From assembly GCA_035633115.1 (NCBI GenBank), contig DASQFN010000114.1, positions 124,001-188,000 of the forward strand: 64,000 nt of DNA, given 5' to 3'. Positions 1 through 9,095 of the stretch are shown one piece after another; the first letter of the stretch is position 1; the number at the start of each line of letters is the position of its first letter. A model generated the notes under the pieces. It did not search any database and had not been told where the DNA came from. It saw nothing but the letters and a program-made list of their open reading frames with translations. The stretch is from Gemmatimonadaceae bacterium. GTDB taxonomy: Bacteria; Gemmatimonadota; Gemmatimonadetes; Gemmatimonadales; Gemmatimonadaceae. The translations under genes were made by a program, and so were the position numbers.

Positions 1-1
1 C

Positions 2-1669
2 TTCGCCGGCGCAACAACGATTATCATCGGTGCGGCAATGCTTGCGGCGTGGTGGCTTGGAATGCCCGCACTCCGCGGTTTCGATCCCGCGCCGCCGATG
101 CCGCCCCTCACTGCGCTGACTTTCGTTCTGGCGGGCGCATCGCTGTTTCTCTCCTACCCGAAGTATGCGTCGCGATGGCAAGCCGAAGCCTCGCGGGCGC
201 TCGCCATTCTGGTGATTGTAATCGCGCTCATTGCGGGAGCTGAGCGCATCCTCGGTCGCAGTCTCGGGATCGATCTGTCGGTGATCGATTCTGCCGTCAG
301 GGGGTCGAACGCCGCCGCGCCAGGACGCATGGCGATCAGCAGCGTGGTTGCCTTTCTCCTCACCGGAATCGGGATTCTTCTGCTCCGCCGCGACCGCCGA
401 ACCAACGGCTTCACCTCGCAAATCGCCGCCTTGGAAGTTTTTCTCGTGGCATTCATCCCACTGGTCGGATATGCGTTCGGCGTTCGCGATTTCTACTTGA
501 TGCAGCCGTTCATCGGGATGGCGCTCATCACCGCGGTGACGTTTGTCATCCTTGGCCTGGGTCTGCTCTTCTCGCAACTTCATCGTGGAATACCAGGCCT
601 CGTAGTTGACGCCGGTGCCGCAGGCGTGGTCTCGCGGCGTCTACTTCCAGGCGCCATTCTGCTGCCTTTCATATTCGGCATGATTCGCCTTGCCGGCGAG
701 CAGGCGGGTTTGTTCAGCAGCCAGGTGGCGACATCGCTCTTTGCCGTCGCGGACATCCTGACGTTCCTGCTGCTCGTGGCGTGGAGTGCGAGGGTGCTTC
801 GAGTCACGGACCGAAAGCGGGCTGAGCTCTTCGTGGGTGAGCGCGAGGCGCGGATGAGCTCGGAAAAAGCGCGCAGCGATGCCGAGGCGGCAAAGGCGGA
901 GGCCGAGGCAGCTCGCGCCGAGGCAGAAAGCGCGAACGGAGCAAAGAGCGATTTTCTCGCGGTGATGTCGCACGAGCTTCGGACTCCGCTGTCCGCGATA
1001 ATGGGATATCAGGAGCTGCTTGCCGACGGCATAAGCGGCCCCATAACCGAGCAGCAATCGCAACAACTCGGAAGAATCAAGGCCAGCGCGCGTCACCTGC
1101 TGTCGCTGATCGATGAGATACTGACGTTCACGCGAATCGACGCGGGTCGGGAGAAAGTGGACCTGGAGCGCGCATCCCTGACGACTATTCTCGAGCCCGC
1201 CGCGGAGCTGGTCGAGCCCCTCGCTCGCGCCCGCGGCCTTCACATCGAAGTGATGCTACCGCCGAATGAAGTAATTGTCGAGACGGACGCGGTGAAGGTG
1301 CGCCAGATGATCGTCAATCTGTTGAGCAACGCCGTGAAATTCACCGACAGCGGCCGCATCATCCTTTCCGGCGACCAGAAGGGAGACCAGCTGATTGTAT
1401 CAGTCGAGGATACCGGAATCGGAATAAGCCCGGAACATTTCGAGCGGGTCTTCGAGCCCTTCTGGCAAGTGGAGCAGAAAGCGACGCGCCGCGCGGGCGG
1501 GACGGGGCTCGGCCTCACCGTCACCCGGCGGCTCGCGTTGCTTCTCGGCGGCGACGTGACGGTGAAGAGTGAGCCGGGTACCGGAACGACATTCACGATC
1601 TGTCTTCCCGTACGGCCAAGCGAATCGAGTCCGATGATAGCGCGCGCAGCCTCCATGCACCCGGACTAG
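2..1669 (+). CDS. Membrane sensor histidine kinase (5' end cut off by window)
   Basis: The frame is already open at base 2, before the first ATG at 38, so the true N-terminus lies outside the window. The first 260 or so residues form several hydrophobic segments, i.e. an integral-membrane sensor region. An Ala/Glu/Arg-rich coiled linker follows, then a HisKA domain with the H-box [10 protein letters not shown] (phospho-His codon at 971-973). A HATPase domain ends the protein, with an N-box (NLLSNAVKF), DTGIGI and GGTGLGL. It should autophosphorylate at the inner membrane and pass phosphate to a response regulator. No regulator gene is adjacent, so the partner and signal are unknown. The next gene is 73 bases downstream on the same strand. 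Confidence 0.9.
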   Translation, partial: FAGATTIIIGAAMLAAWWLGMPALRGFDPAPPMPPLTALTFVLAGASLFLSYPKYASRWQAEASRALAILVIVIALIAGAERILGRSLGIDLSVIDSAVRGSNAAAPGRMAISSVVAFLLTGIGILLLRRDRRTNGFTSQIAALEVFLVAFIPLVGYAFGVRDFYLMQPFIGMALITAVTFVILGLGLLFSQLHRGIPGLVVDAGAAGVVSRRLLPGAILLPFIFGMIRLAGEQAGLFSSQVATSLFAVADILTFLLLVAWSARVLRVTDRKRAELFVGEREARMSSEKARSDAEAAKAEAEAARAEAESANGAKSDFLAVMSHELRTPLSAIMGYQELLADGISGPITEQQSQQLGRIKASARHLLSLIDEILTFTRIDAGREKVDLERASLTTILEPAAELVEPLARARGLHIEVMLPPNEVIVETDAVKVRQMIVNLLSNAVKFTDSGRIILSGDQKGDQLIVSVEDTGIGISPEHFERVFEPFWQVEQKATRRAGGTGLGLTVTRRLALLLGGDVTVKSEPGTGTTFTICLPVRPSESSPMIARAASMHPD

Positions 1670-1742
1670 ATTCTCGCGCCAGGCATTTTGCCGAGCCTGT
1701 TCCAGCCCAGCTCGCTGTACTCCCTACGAATCAGGAGCAAGC

Positions 1743-3156
1743 ATGAAGCTTCGCGTGTCGGTCATCCGAAGTCTCTTCTGTGCTTTCGTGCTGACAGCCA
1801 GCCACAATGTATTCGCTCAGCAGACCGTGTCGGCACCTCCGATTGCTGACCGCTACCGGGCGAATGCGACACGATTGATTGCTGCGGCGCTCGCTGACAG
1901 TGTCGCCTACAACCGGCTTGCGCGTCTGACGGACACATTCGGCCACAGGTTCAGCGGCTCGGCGAGTCTCGAGGCTGCAATCGACTGGATTCTCGCCGAA
2001 ATGAAGCGTGACGGCCTCCAGAATGTGCGCGGCGAAAAAGTAATGGTCCCGCGCTGGGTTCGCGGCAACGAATCGGCAATGCTGGTGAGCCCGAGACGCT
2101 ACCGGCTGCACATGCTGGGGCTCGGCCGAAGTGTGGGAACGCCCCCGGCAGGAATTACCGTCCCAGTGCTCGTGGTCGGCAGCTTCGATGAATTCGCCAG
2201 ACGACAAGCCGAAGCGAAAGGAAAGATCGTTCTGTTCGACGCTCCGTTCGTCAGCTACGGCGAGACAGTGAGATACCGTGGGCGTGCGGCGTCGACGGCT
2301 GCGCGAGCGGGCGCTGTCGCGGCGCTCATCCGAAGCATCGCATCGAACTCGATTCAGAATCCGCACACGGGGGCGATGTCCTATGACACCACCGTCGCGC
2401 GAATTCCGGCGGCTGCGCTCAGCGTGGAGGACGCCATGATGCTCCACCGCATGAGCGACCGCGGCGAAAAAATCGTCGTCACGCTCAAGATGGAAGCAAA
2501 GACATTACCCGATGCTCCGTCACGAAACGTTATTGCTGAAATTGTCGGATCCGAGAAGCCGGACGAAGTTGTGGTGATTGGCGGCCACATCGACTCCTGG
2601 GATGTTGGACAAGGCGCAATGGACGACGGCGGCGGGAGCGTCGCGGCGTGGGAAGTGGTGAGGCTGATCAAGGACCTCGGCCTGAGGCCGCGGCGGACGA
2701 TACGCGTAGTTCTGTGGACGAACGAAGAGAACGGCTCGCGAGGTGCGCTCGCTTATCGCGATACACACGCGCACGAGCTCGACAAGCACGTGCTCGCGAT
2801 GGAATCGGATGCCGGGGTGTTCAAGCCCCTCGGCTACCGCGTCACAGGCCCCGACTCCGCCGTTGCCATCGTGCGCGACATCGCCTCTCTGCTCGCCGGC
2901 ATCGGTGCAACGAGCGCCGAGGCGGGAGGTCCGGACGTTGATGTCGGGCCGCTTGCGGAAAGAGGGGTTCCTGCAGCGAGCCCGATCGTGGACGGGACGC
3001 GCTACTTCTGGTATCACCATAGCGACGGCGACACGATCGACAAGCTCAATCCGCGCGAGATGTCGGAATGTGTCGCAGTGAATGGCGGTGCTGGCCTACA
3101 TCGTCGCGGACATGCCTGGCACTCTCGGGCGGGTGGCTCCGACGCCAGGTGGCTAG
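1743..3156 (+). CDS. Secreted M28-family zinc metallopeptidase, frameshifted near C-terminus
   Basis: A signal peptide ends near AFVLTASHNVFAQ, and caggag lies 5 bases before the ATG. A PA-like region (residues about 130-250) precedes the M28 catalytic core. Zinc ligands and catalytic residues are visible in GGHIDSWD, MDDGGG, NEENGSRG, ESDAG and WYHHSDGDT. The family is exported amino- or carboxypeptidases. The open frame leaves the family pattern after NPREMSECVAV at base 3081. One base further on, the frame reads MAVLAYIVADMPGTLGR, the expected ending, and stops at 3154-3156, exactly against the stop of the convergent phosphatase. Read without correction, the ORF would run to 3233 and overlap that gene. 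I infer a one-base insertion (natural or an assembly error) and give the corrected end. Confidence 0.85.
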
Positions 3157-3927
3157 CTATTTCGCCGCGACGGGTCCGTCAGGCTTTGACGTCACCGGCG
3201 CCCCGGCCGTTTCCAACGGGGCCACGAAGTTGAACAGGTCAAGCTTCATCATGCCGCGGGGACGCGCAGCAGCGTCGTAGCGATACGACGTTACCGAGCA
3301 GTTCGCGATCTCCTCTGTGCGATCGATGGCGAGGATCTGTTCCTCCGTCATGTGCTCGAGCAGATACCGCATACAAAGAACGACGACGGAGTGGCAGACG
3401 AGCAGGACGCGTTCCGCGCAGTATTCACGCGATATCATCTCGATCGCGCTTCGCAGGCGCAGAATGACGTCGCACCAGCTCTCGCCGCCGGGTGGGCGGT
3501 GGTAAAACTTGCCGAGTAGTCGCCGGAATTCCGCCTGTTCCGGGTGATAAGCTTCAATGCCGACTTTCGTCAGGCGGTCGAGAATGCCGAACTCCTTCTC
3601 ACGCAATCGTTCATCTACGACGAGAGAATACGCGTCATCGGCGAGGCCGGCGGCGTGGGCCACGATCGCCGCGGTATTCCGCGCTCGCAGATACGGAGAT
3701 GTGAGGATGACGTTCGGCTTGGCGTCCCCGGGCATTGCGGCAAACCAGCGGCCGAGGGCGGTCGCCTGCTGCTCCCCAAGCGGCGAAAGAGGAACGTCGA
3801 CATCGCGGACGTCGAGGTCGATCACATGGTCGCCGGCGAGAAGCGCCGCTTCGCGCGCCACGTTGCCGGCGGACTCTCCGTGTCGAACCAGCCAGAGTGC
3901 GTCGGGCCAGATCTGAGCGTGCGTCAC
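3157..3927 (-). CDS. Histidine phosphatase family protein (phosphoglycerate mutase-like)
   Basis: This 256-residue protein has the family's N-terminal motif LVRHGESAGN (R15, H16), where the His is the phosphate acceptor. A later acidic stretch (EKEFGILD) is the usual place of the proton donor, and LVCHSVVV supplies the second catalytic His. The middle part (YHRPPGGESWCDV) is typical of broad-specificity phosphatases of this fold. The substrate cannot be read from the sequence. The protein is probably cytoplasmic, as no signal peptide is seen. Its stop abuts the corrected stop of the M28 gene (tag then cta), with no spacer. The TPR gene lies upstream on the same strand, separated by a terminator-like hairpin. 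Confidence 0.85.
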   Translation of the reverse strand: MTHAQIWPDALWLVRHGESAGNVAREAALLAGDHVIDLDVRDVDVPLSPLGEQQATALGRWFAAMPGDAKPNVILTSPYLRARNTAAIVAHAAGLADDAYSLVVDERLREKEFGILDRLTKVGIEAYHPEQAEFRRLLGKFYHRPPGGESWCDVILRLRSAIEMISREYCAERVLLVCHSVVVLCMRYLLEHMTEEQILAIDRTEEIANCSVTSYRYDAAARPRGMMKLDLFNFVAPLETAGAPVTSKPDGPVAAK

Positions 3928-3960
3928 GTTCCGTATGCGCAGTCAAAGACCGTACCACAT

Positions 3961-3992
3961 AAAAGGGGTGCACCGCTTAGCGATGCACCCCT
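3961..3992 (-). terminator. Hairpin terminator downstream of the TPR gene
   Basis: On the minus strand, ggggtgca pairs with tgcacccc (8 bp), with a further cgc/gcg pairing around a short loop. A run of four T follows. It lies 23 bases after the stop of the TPR gene and before the phosphatase start, so it should separate the two transcripts. The T tract is short, so efficiency is uncertain. Confidence 0.6.
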
Positions 3993-4014
3993 CATACAAT
4001 GCATGTGGTGATCT

Positions 4015-5556
4015 CTACACGACCGGCTTGTACCGGAAGGCGGCGACACCGCCCTTCGCGGACTTGATCGTGAACTCCTTGCTGCCCTTGGCGGGCACCG
4101 GGCCAACGGAAACAGTTTCGGTGAAGAGCACCTTTCCGGCCTTGTCGAGGAAGTCCACAGTGAGTGGATAGGTTTTCGCCGCGCTCGAGCGATTCTCTAT
4201 CGTACCCGAAAGCTTCGTCGCGTCTGTGCCCTTTGAGAACTCGAAGAAGCTCACCTTGACTGCAAGCTTGTCTGCCTTCCCCGTGTAGTAAACCAGCGAG
4301 TCTGTGTACTGCTTGTTGAGCTTTGCGGCCTTGGTTGCCTTCACGAGTCCCGCATAGGCGAAGGCATTCAGCATGTAGTTTTCGGGATTGCTCGGATCCA
4401 GATCGTTCAACCGCGTCACGAGCGGGAACACTTTGTCAAACTGGTTGAGGAAGATGTAGCTCGCCGCGAGGTTGTTGAGCGCGTCACGCTGGTAGGGATT
4501 GCGCTCCAGGACTACGAAGAAGATGCGCCCGGCGTCTTCCGGGCGCTTGAACTGTGCGGCCATGACGCCTGCCTGCATAAGCGCATTCTCGCCGTAACGC
4601 GCAGGATTCGCGAGAAGAGGCGCATAGATCTTACCAATCGAGAGGCTGTCACCAGCAGTGATGTAGAGCTTCGCAAGGTTCTGGAGAGCGAAAGTCTGCT
4701 GGATGTCGTCGGTCGATCTGGCGAACACTGCATTCCAGGCGTTGATGGCTTCGCGCGCAAGAGCTTTCTTTCCGGCCGGTGGTGCGGCGTCCACGCGAAT
4801 GGTCGCGGTACCCGCCATTTCGACCAGAGTCCGGTCCCGGACGTCGTCGAATGTGGTGTCCGTTCCGGCCGCCTCCAGGGTCTTCTTCCAGTACTCGGCG
4901 GCTGTCGTGTAGTCCTTCTTGTTCTTGGCCACGCTTGCGAGAACGGAATAAGCGTACGGCGCGGTCCGATCCAGTACCAACGCCCGCTTTGCGTAGATCT
5001 CAGCCGAATCGAACTTGTTGGCGTTCACGGCATTGATCGCTGCGTTTGTAACGGCCAGCCACGGCTTCTGCCGTCTCCACTGCCTGCCGACTTCGGTGCA
5101 ACCGGGGGAGGTGGCTTCGACTAGGGTCCACATCGAATCGGCAGCGGCGAAGAGATCTATCAGCCCCTTCGGATCGGTGGTGAGCCCGATTGCAGAGCGG
5201 GTGGAGATCGGTGAAACGCCAGGCTGATCGAGGAGAAGAACGTACGCCTGACCGAGGAGATAGGCGCGGGCAACCGGGTTTTCGTTTTTCGCGGCGGGAG
5301 CATTCAGCGCTGCGACGACATCGCGAAGATCCTTTGTGGCGGTTCCCGTTCTCAGCCCGGCTTGAGCGCGTGTCATGGAGAAAGTGGCCCGCGCAACCGA
5401 CTGCGGCTTGGATTCGTCGATCTCGCAGGTAAGACCCGCGGGAGCGGCTGGGGCGGCGGGCGGATTCTGCGCGGTCAGCGGGGCCGCGAATACTACTATA
5501 GTAGTGGCGGCAGCGGCTACTGCCCGCTCGAAGGCGTTCGAGTAGAAAAATCTCAT
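4015..5556 (-). CDS. Exported TPR-repeat protein of unknown function
   Basis: The start is set at 5556 because MRFFYSNAFERAV begins a signal peptide (cleavage near PLTAQ) and ggag lies 8 bases upstream. A longer frame reaches 5598 but would hide the signal sequence. The mature 480 or so residues hold repeated helix pairs typical of tetratricopeptide repeats: YAYSVLASVAKNKKDYTTA, then EDAGRIFFVVLERNPYQRD and LNNLAASYIFLNQFDKV. The C-terminal 90 residues are beta-rich (LSGTIENRSSAAKTYPLTV) and look like a small Ig-like or FxLYD-type domain. It is probably a periplasmic scaffold. No neighbour points to a partner. Confidence 0.75.
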   Translation of the reverse strand: MRFFYSNAFERAVAAAATTIVVFAAPLTAQNPPAAPAAPAGLTCEIDESKPQSVARATFSMTRAQAGLRTGTATKDLRDVVAALNAPAAKNENPVARAYLLGQAYVLLLDQPGVSPISTRSAIGLTTDPKGLIDLFAAADSMWTLVEATSPGCTEVGRQWRRQKPWLAVTNAAINAVNANKFDSAEIYAKRALVLDRTAPYAYSVLASVAKNKKDYTTAAEYWKKTLEAAGTDTTFDDVRDRTLVEMAGTATIRVDAAPPAGKKALAREAINAWNAVFARSTDDIQQTFALQNLAKLYITAGDSLSIGKIYAPLLANPARYGENALMQAGVMAAQFKRPEDAGRIFFVVLERNPYQRDALNNLAASYIFLNQFDKVFPLVTRLNDLDPSNPENYMLNAFAYAGLVKATKAAKLNKQYTDSLVYYTGKADKLAVKVSFFEFSKGTDATKLSGTIENRSSAAKTYPLTVDFLDKAGKVLFTETVSVGPVPAKGSKEFTIKSAKGGVAAFRYKPVV

Positions 5557-5706
5557 TGAGCAAACTCCGACTTGTGAGCGCAGTTCGCCCTCCGGCAAGC
5601 AAGGCAGGTGGGGCGGTGGTGGTAACTTGAGGCGGAAGTCTAGTAATATACCCGCGCCGGACGATCGTTCCAGAATGCCAGCAATAGCGAGCAGGAGTCA
5701 AGCGGA

Positions 5707-5988
5707 TTGCGCTGCAGCAGGACTTTTTCCAAGTGTTCGATAACGAGCTGCATCATCGCGATGGCAGGTGCACTTCTGCTGTCATCCTGCGCGCCCGAGC
5801 CGACTGACCCCGCGACCACGGATATCAGCGGAGTCTGGACGTCGGATGCACACATCTTCGCGCTGTCGCAGATCAAGCTGGAGCTCCTGGGTGCCGGGAA
5901 GTTCGAAGGCATGCTCATCGAGCCAAATCGCCTGCGTGGCATTCTGGCCGTTGGAACCGGATACGAAGCCATCACCTTCGTCAAATAG
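5707..5988 (+). CDS. Small predicted lipoprotein, unknown function
   Basis: The TTG start is chosen because aggag lies 10 bases upstream. The N-terminus (MRCSRTFSKC) is basic and is followed by a hydrophobic stretch ending in the lipobox LLSSC (C28). Starting at the ATG at 5761 would leave almost no signal sequence. The mature part is about 65 residues with GVWTSDAH and a beta-rich tail. I recognise no family. Its stop is in the same frame as the glycosylase that follows, which makes the boundary between the two genes odd. Confidence 0.5.
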   Translation: MRCSRTFSKCSITSCIIAMAGALLLSSCAPEPTDPATTDISGVWTSDAHIFALSQIKLELLGAGKFEGMLIEPNRLRGILAVGTGYEAITFVK

Positions 5989-6057
5989 CGAGGCGTTCTG
6001 GCGCGCTCATCATCCATTTACCGCAAGGCAATAGCACATCTGCAGCGTGTCGATCCG

Positions 6058-6669
6058 GTGATGGCAGAGGTCATCGATGAGGTCGGTCCGTGCACCCTGG
6101 AGCTGCGCACTGCCGGGACCCACTTCGATGCGCTCATCCGGTCGATCGTCTACCAGCAGCTATCGGGCAAGGCGGCCGCGACGATCCACGGAAGGGTGCG
6201 CGCGATGTTCGATTCCGAGACACCTCTTCCTCAGCAGATTACTGCAGCCCAGCACGACGCGCTGCGAAAAGCGGGTCTGTCCAACCAGAAGGCGGGATAT
6301 CTCAGGAATCTCGCGGAGCACTCGCTCAACGGGTCGCTTCCGGTTGAATCGCTGCATGAGCTGGGCGACCAGGATATCATCGACGCTCTCACGCAGGTGA
6401 AGGGGATAGGCAGGTGGAGCGCGCAGATGTTCCTGATGTTCCGCCTCGGCAGGCCGGATGTGCTGCCGGATCTCGATCTCGGCGTGCAGAAGGGGATCCA
6501 GCGGGCATACCGAATGCGGAGGCTTCCTCCAGCGAAGAAGGTGCTGGAAATAGGATCGAAATGGGCGCCGTATCGAACAATCGGCTCATGGTACATGTGG
6601 CGGGTACTCGAGCTTCCCTCGGACGCACTCAGAGGACCTCGGCCCCGTGCGGCGCGAAGCCCCAAATGA
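6058..6669 (+). CDS. DNA-3-methyladenine glycosylase, AlkA-like HhH-GPD family
   Basis: This is a base-excision repair enzyme removing alkylated purines. SIVYQQLSGKAAATI and LSNQKAGYLRNLA are the family core. The helix-hairpin-helix is VKGIGRWSAQMFLMF, followed by the GPD-loop catalytic Asp in LPDLDLGVQKG. With about 203 residues it matches the short bacterial AlkA/Mag group. The start is doubtful. The frame upstream of GTG 6058 reads IYRKAIAHLQRVDP, which resembles the expected N-terminus, back to the TAG at 5986-5988. No ATG, GTG or TTG exists there in this frame; only CTG at 5998. Either the protein starts at 6058/6061, or it uses CTG, or bases are missing. Confidence 0.85.
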   Translation: MMAEVIDEVGPCTLELRTAGTHFDALIRSIVYQQLSGKAAATIHGRVRAMFDSETPLPQQITAAQHDALRKAGLSNQKAGYLRNLAEHSLNGSLPVESLHELGDQDIIDALTQVKGIGRWSAQMFLMFRLGRPDVLPDLDLGVQKGIQRAYRMRRLPPAKKVLEIGSKWAPYRTIGSWYMWRVLELPSDALRGPRPRAARSPK

Positions 6670-6684
6670 ACCTAGATTGATCGT

Positions 6685-7185
6685 ATGCTGACGTCGTTTG
6701 ACGATCTTCCGGATGGCTCCCGTGTGTGGGTTTACGGTGTTGATCAGCAGCTGGAGCCGGCTGCCGAATCCGTGCTCTTGCGTGAGGTAGATAACTATCT
6801 AACCGATTGGACCGCTCACGGCGTACCACTCGCCGCCGCGCGACACTGGAGAGACAACAGGTTCCTGACGGTAGCCGTGGATCAGAGCCGGGCGGGTGCG
6901 TCGGGATGCTCCATTGACGGCCTTTACAGAACCCTCAAGTCCCTCGAGGGGAGGATCGGCGCCGCAGTGGTTACCAGCGGCCTCGTCTTCTTTCGAGGAA
7001 AGGATGGGACAATCCGCTCGGTGACGCGCGACGTGTTCACCGACCTGGGCGCGGCGGGAGAGGTGGACGGCGAAACGGAAGTGTTCGACCCCTCCGTAAC
7101 CAGTCTCGGCGAATGGCGCGCAAGATTCTCATCGCATGCGTCCGATTCGTGGCATGGATCGCTGCTGCAAACACGTGCCGGGTGA
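6685..7185 (+). CDS. Conserved hypothetical protein (sometimes labelled ABC transporter ATPase)
   Basis: This 166-residue soluble protein has the pattern FDDLPDGSRVWVYGVDQ near the start and FLTVAVDQSRAGASGCSID in the middle. From memory this resembles a Bacteroidota-type family often annotated as ABC transporter ATPase. There is no Walker A, signature or Walker B motif here, so that label should not be used. The conserved SGCSID with its Cys is the most distinctive feature. The stop (7183-7185) is one base before the GTG of yjbQ, so the two are probably co-translated. Function unknown. Confidence 0.7.
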   Translation: MLTSFDDLPDGSRVWVYGVDQQLEPAAESVLLREVDNYLTDWTAHGVPLAAARHWRDNRFLTVAVDQSRAGASGCSIDGLYRTLKSLEGRIGAAVVTSGLVFFRGKDGTIRSVTRDVFTDLGAAGEVDGETEVFDPSVTSLGEWRARFSSHASDSWHGSLLQTRAG

Positions 7186-7186
7186 C

Positions 7187-7609
7187 GTGAAGACCCACAC
7201 CTCCTACCTCACTTTCAACACGAAAAAGCGGCAGGAGATCATCGACATCACGGACGAGGTCGAGGCATGTCGCGCGGCGGCGGGCATAAGTGAAGGCTTC
7301 GTGCTCGTCTCAGCGATGCACATCTCCGCTTCGGTATTCGTGAACGATCACGAGCCGGGGTTGTGGAAGGACATTCTCGACTGGCTCGAGACGAGGATCG
7401 CCCCGTGGTCGCCCGACGACTATCGCCACAACAGCGGAACCGGTGAGGACAATGCCGCAGCGCACCTGAGGTCTCTCACTGTCGGCCACGAGGTCATTAT
7501 TCCAGTCACGAAGGGACGACTCGACTTCGGGCCGTGGCAGCGAGTGTTCTACGGTGAGTGGGACGGCCAGCGGTCCAAGCGCGTCGTGATCAAGGCGTTG
7601 GGAGTGTAG
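7187..7609 (+). CDS. yjbQ: YjbQ/UPF0047 family protein
   Basis: The GTG at 7187 gives the usual N-terminus (KTHTSYLTFNTKKR) and a length of 140 residues, close to the family norm. The frame extends further upstream but overlaps the preceding gene. Family motifs present are VSAMHISASVFVNDHEP, PWSPDDYRHN and GEDNAAAHLRSLTVGHEVIIPVTKGRLD. The conserved His and Asp residues are thought to bind metal. Some members have weak thiamine-phosphate synthase activity, but the physiological role is not settled. It follows the unknown 166-residue gene with a one-base gap. Confidence 0.9.
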   Translation: MKTHTSYLTFNTKKRQEIIDITDEVEACRAAAGISEGFVLVSAMHISASVFVNDHEPGLWKDILDWLETRIAPWSPDDYRHNSGTGEDNAAAHLRSLTVGHEVIIPVTKGRLDFGPWQRVFYGEWDGQRSKRVVIKALGV

Positions 7610-7647
7610 CGCGAAGACAGGGAGCTCGATCTCAGGCGGCTACGTCC

Positions 7648-8112
7648 TCATGTCCCTGCTGCAGCGATGGCCGACTGAGCTTCGAGCGCGTGGCGCTTGA
7701 GTCGCGTGATCATTGCATTCAACCCCGGCTCACGTGCACCGAGGCCGATGCTTTCCATCAGCGTTCGCACGAAATCCGAGGGGATCCGAAGCGTTACCTC
7801 CGGCGGCTGATCGTTCACCGCGCCGAAAACAATCGCGAGCACCGCAGCAATTGTCGGCGATTGCCGGACATCGGGATCAGCGTAAAAGTGAAGCTTTCCA
7901 TCTTTGAGCTCGGGCACGATGTTGACTCGCGTCTGACACTCCGGAATGTTGAACTTCGCGCGGTCGATGTAGCTGAGCCTCTCCGGAAACGGCTCGAGCT
8001 TCTTGGAATATTGCACGAGCGCCTGCATCTTCTCCTCGCGCCCCATAGAGCGGAAAAGGCGGAGAACGCGGTCAATCGACGGAGGGATCGGTGAGGTGGT
8101 CGCTTCCTGCAT
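7648..8112 (-). CDS. SufE-family Fe-S cluster assembly protein
   Basis: The length of 154 residues and the fold pattern match SufE, which takes sulfur from the cysteine desulfurase SufS. The region around the acceptor Cys reads IPECQTRVNIVPEL, matching the CQS-type motif. The N-terminal helix (REEKMQALVQYSKKLEPFPE) and a C-terminal helical part are also typical. No other suf gene is nearby. It converges on yjbQ and diverges from the HlyD gene: the two start codons are only 17 bases apart, so each promoter must overlap the neighbour's coding region. Confidence 0.85.
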   Translation of the reverse strand: MQEATTSPIPPSIDRVLRLFRSMGREEKMQALVQYSKKLEPFPERLSYIDRAKFNIPECQTRVNIVPELKDGKLHFYADPDVRQSPTIAAVLAIVFGAVNDQPPEVTLRIPSDFVRTLMESIGLGAREPGLNAMITRLKRHALEAQSAIAAAGT

Positions 8113-8129
8113 TTCTTGAAAGGTAATTC

Positions 8130-9095
8130 ATGAGGCGCGCCCTCTGGCTCGCCGCGCTGCTGGCGACGAGCTGCAGTCGCGAGGACCGTAATTCGGTAAC
8201 CGCGACCGGGACTCTCGAGGTCATCGAGATAGATGTAGCGCCGATGACGACGGGTCGCGTGCTCCGAATGCTGGTGAATGATGGCGACATCGTTCGCGCC
8301 GGAGACACACTGGCGATCCTGTCCCAGCCAACGGCGCAACCTGAGATCGAGCAACGGGAGGCGCAGGTGGAAGCATCCCGCGCCGGTCTGAGCGAGGCCG
8401 AACGAGGCTCGCGAACGGCCGAAATAAATCGCGCTGCCGCGGAGCTCCGAGCGGCCGAAACCGAAGCAACGCGCACCGCTGCAGACGCAAATCGGGCGCG
8501 CGCGCTGCAGCGTGCCGGCGCGATCTCGCTTCAGCAGCGTCAGGCGGCGGAGGCGGCGGCGAGACAAGCCGCAGCACATCGCGAGGCGTTGCGGCAGAGC
8601 CTCTTGCTCCTCAGGCAGGGTACACGCCCCGAGCGAATCGCTGGCGCCCGGGCACAAGTGGCGGTTGCCCAGGCAGGACTCTCAGCAACGAAAGCGATTG
8701 TCGGCGATCTCACGCTCACTGCACCGGTTCCGGGCGTTGTGCTGAGCCGAAATGCGGAACCCGGAGAGATAGTGACCGCCGGCCAATCGGCTGTCACGCT
8801 TGGCGAGGTTCGCCGACCATGGGTCAGGGTTTACGTGAATGCTCGCGAGATTCCGAGCATCAAAGTCGGCAGTGCAGCGAAGGCGACGCTCGACGGACTA
8901 CCAGGGCGCACATTCAACGGTCGCGTCGTCGCGGTGAATACGAAGGCGGAATTCACGCCTCGCGTGGCGCTGACCGAAGACGAGCGAGCGGACATGACCT
9001 TCGGCGTGAAGATCGAATTCAACGACACCTCCGGAGCGCTCAAGCCGGGCCTGCCGGTCACCGTAACGATCCCGAAGAAAGCGCCCAGCGCGTGA
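8130..9095 (+). CDS. HlyD-type membrane fusion lipoprotein of ABC exporter
   Basis: This is a periplasmic adaptor for the ABC transporter that follows. aaagg lies 6 bases before the ATG. The N-terminus carries a short signal ending in a lipobox (LATSC, C15). A biotinyl-lipoyl half (TTGRVLRMLVNDGDIVRAGDTL) comes first. A long Ala/Glu/Arg-rich coiled-coil hairpin (residues about 75-175) follows, then the second lipoyl half (APVPGVVLSRNAEPGEIV) and a beta-barrel region. The architecture resembles YbhG/YhiI-type adaptors of export systems. Its stop overlaps the GTG of the ATPase by 4 bases. Confidence 0.9.
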   Translation: MRRALWLAALLATSCSREDRNSVTATGTLEVIEIDVAPMTTGRVLRMLVNDGDIVRAGDTLAILSQPTAQPEIEQREAQVEASRAGLSEAERGSRTAEINRAAAELRAAETEATRTAADANRARALQRAGAISLQQRQAAEAAARQAAAHREALRQSLLLLRQGTRPERIAGARAQVAVAQAGLSATKAIVGDLTLTAPVPGVVLSRNAEPGEIVTAGQSAVTLGEVRRPWVRVYVNAREIPSIKVGSAAKATLDGLPGRTFNGRVVAVNTKAEFTPRVALTEDERADMTFGVKIEFNDTSGALKPGLPVTVTIPKKAPSA

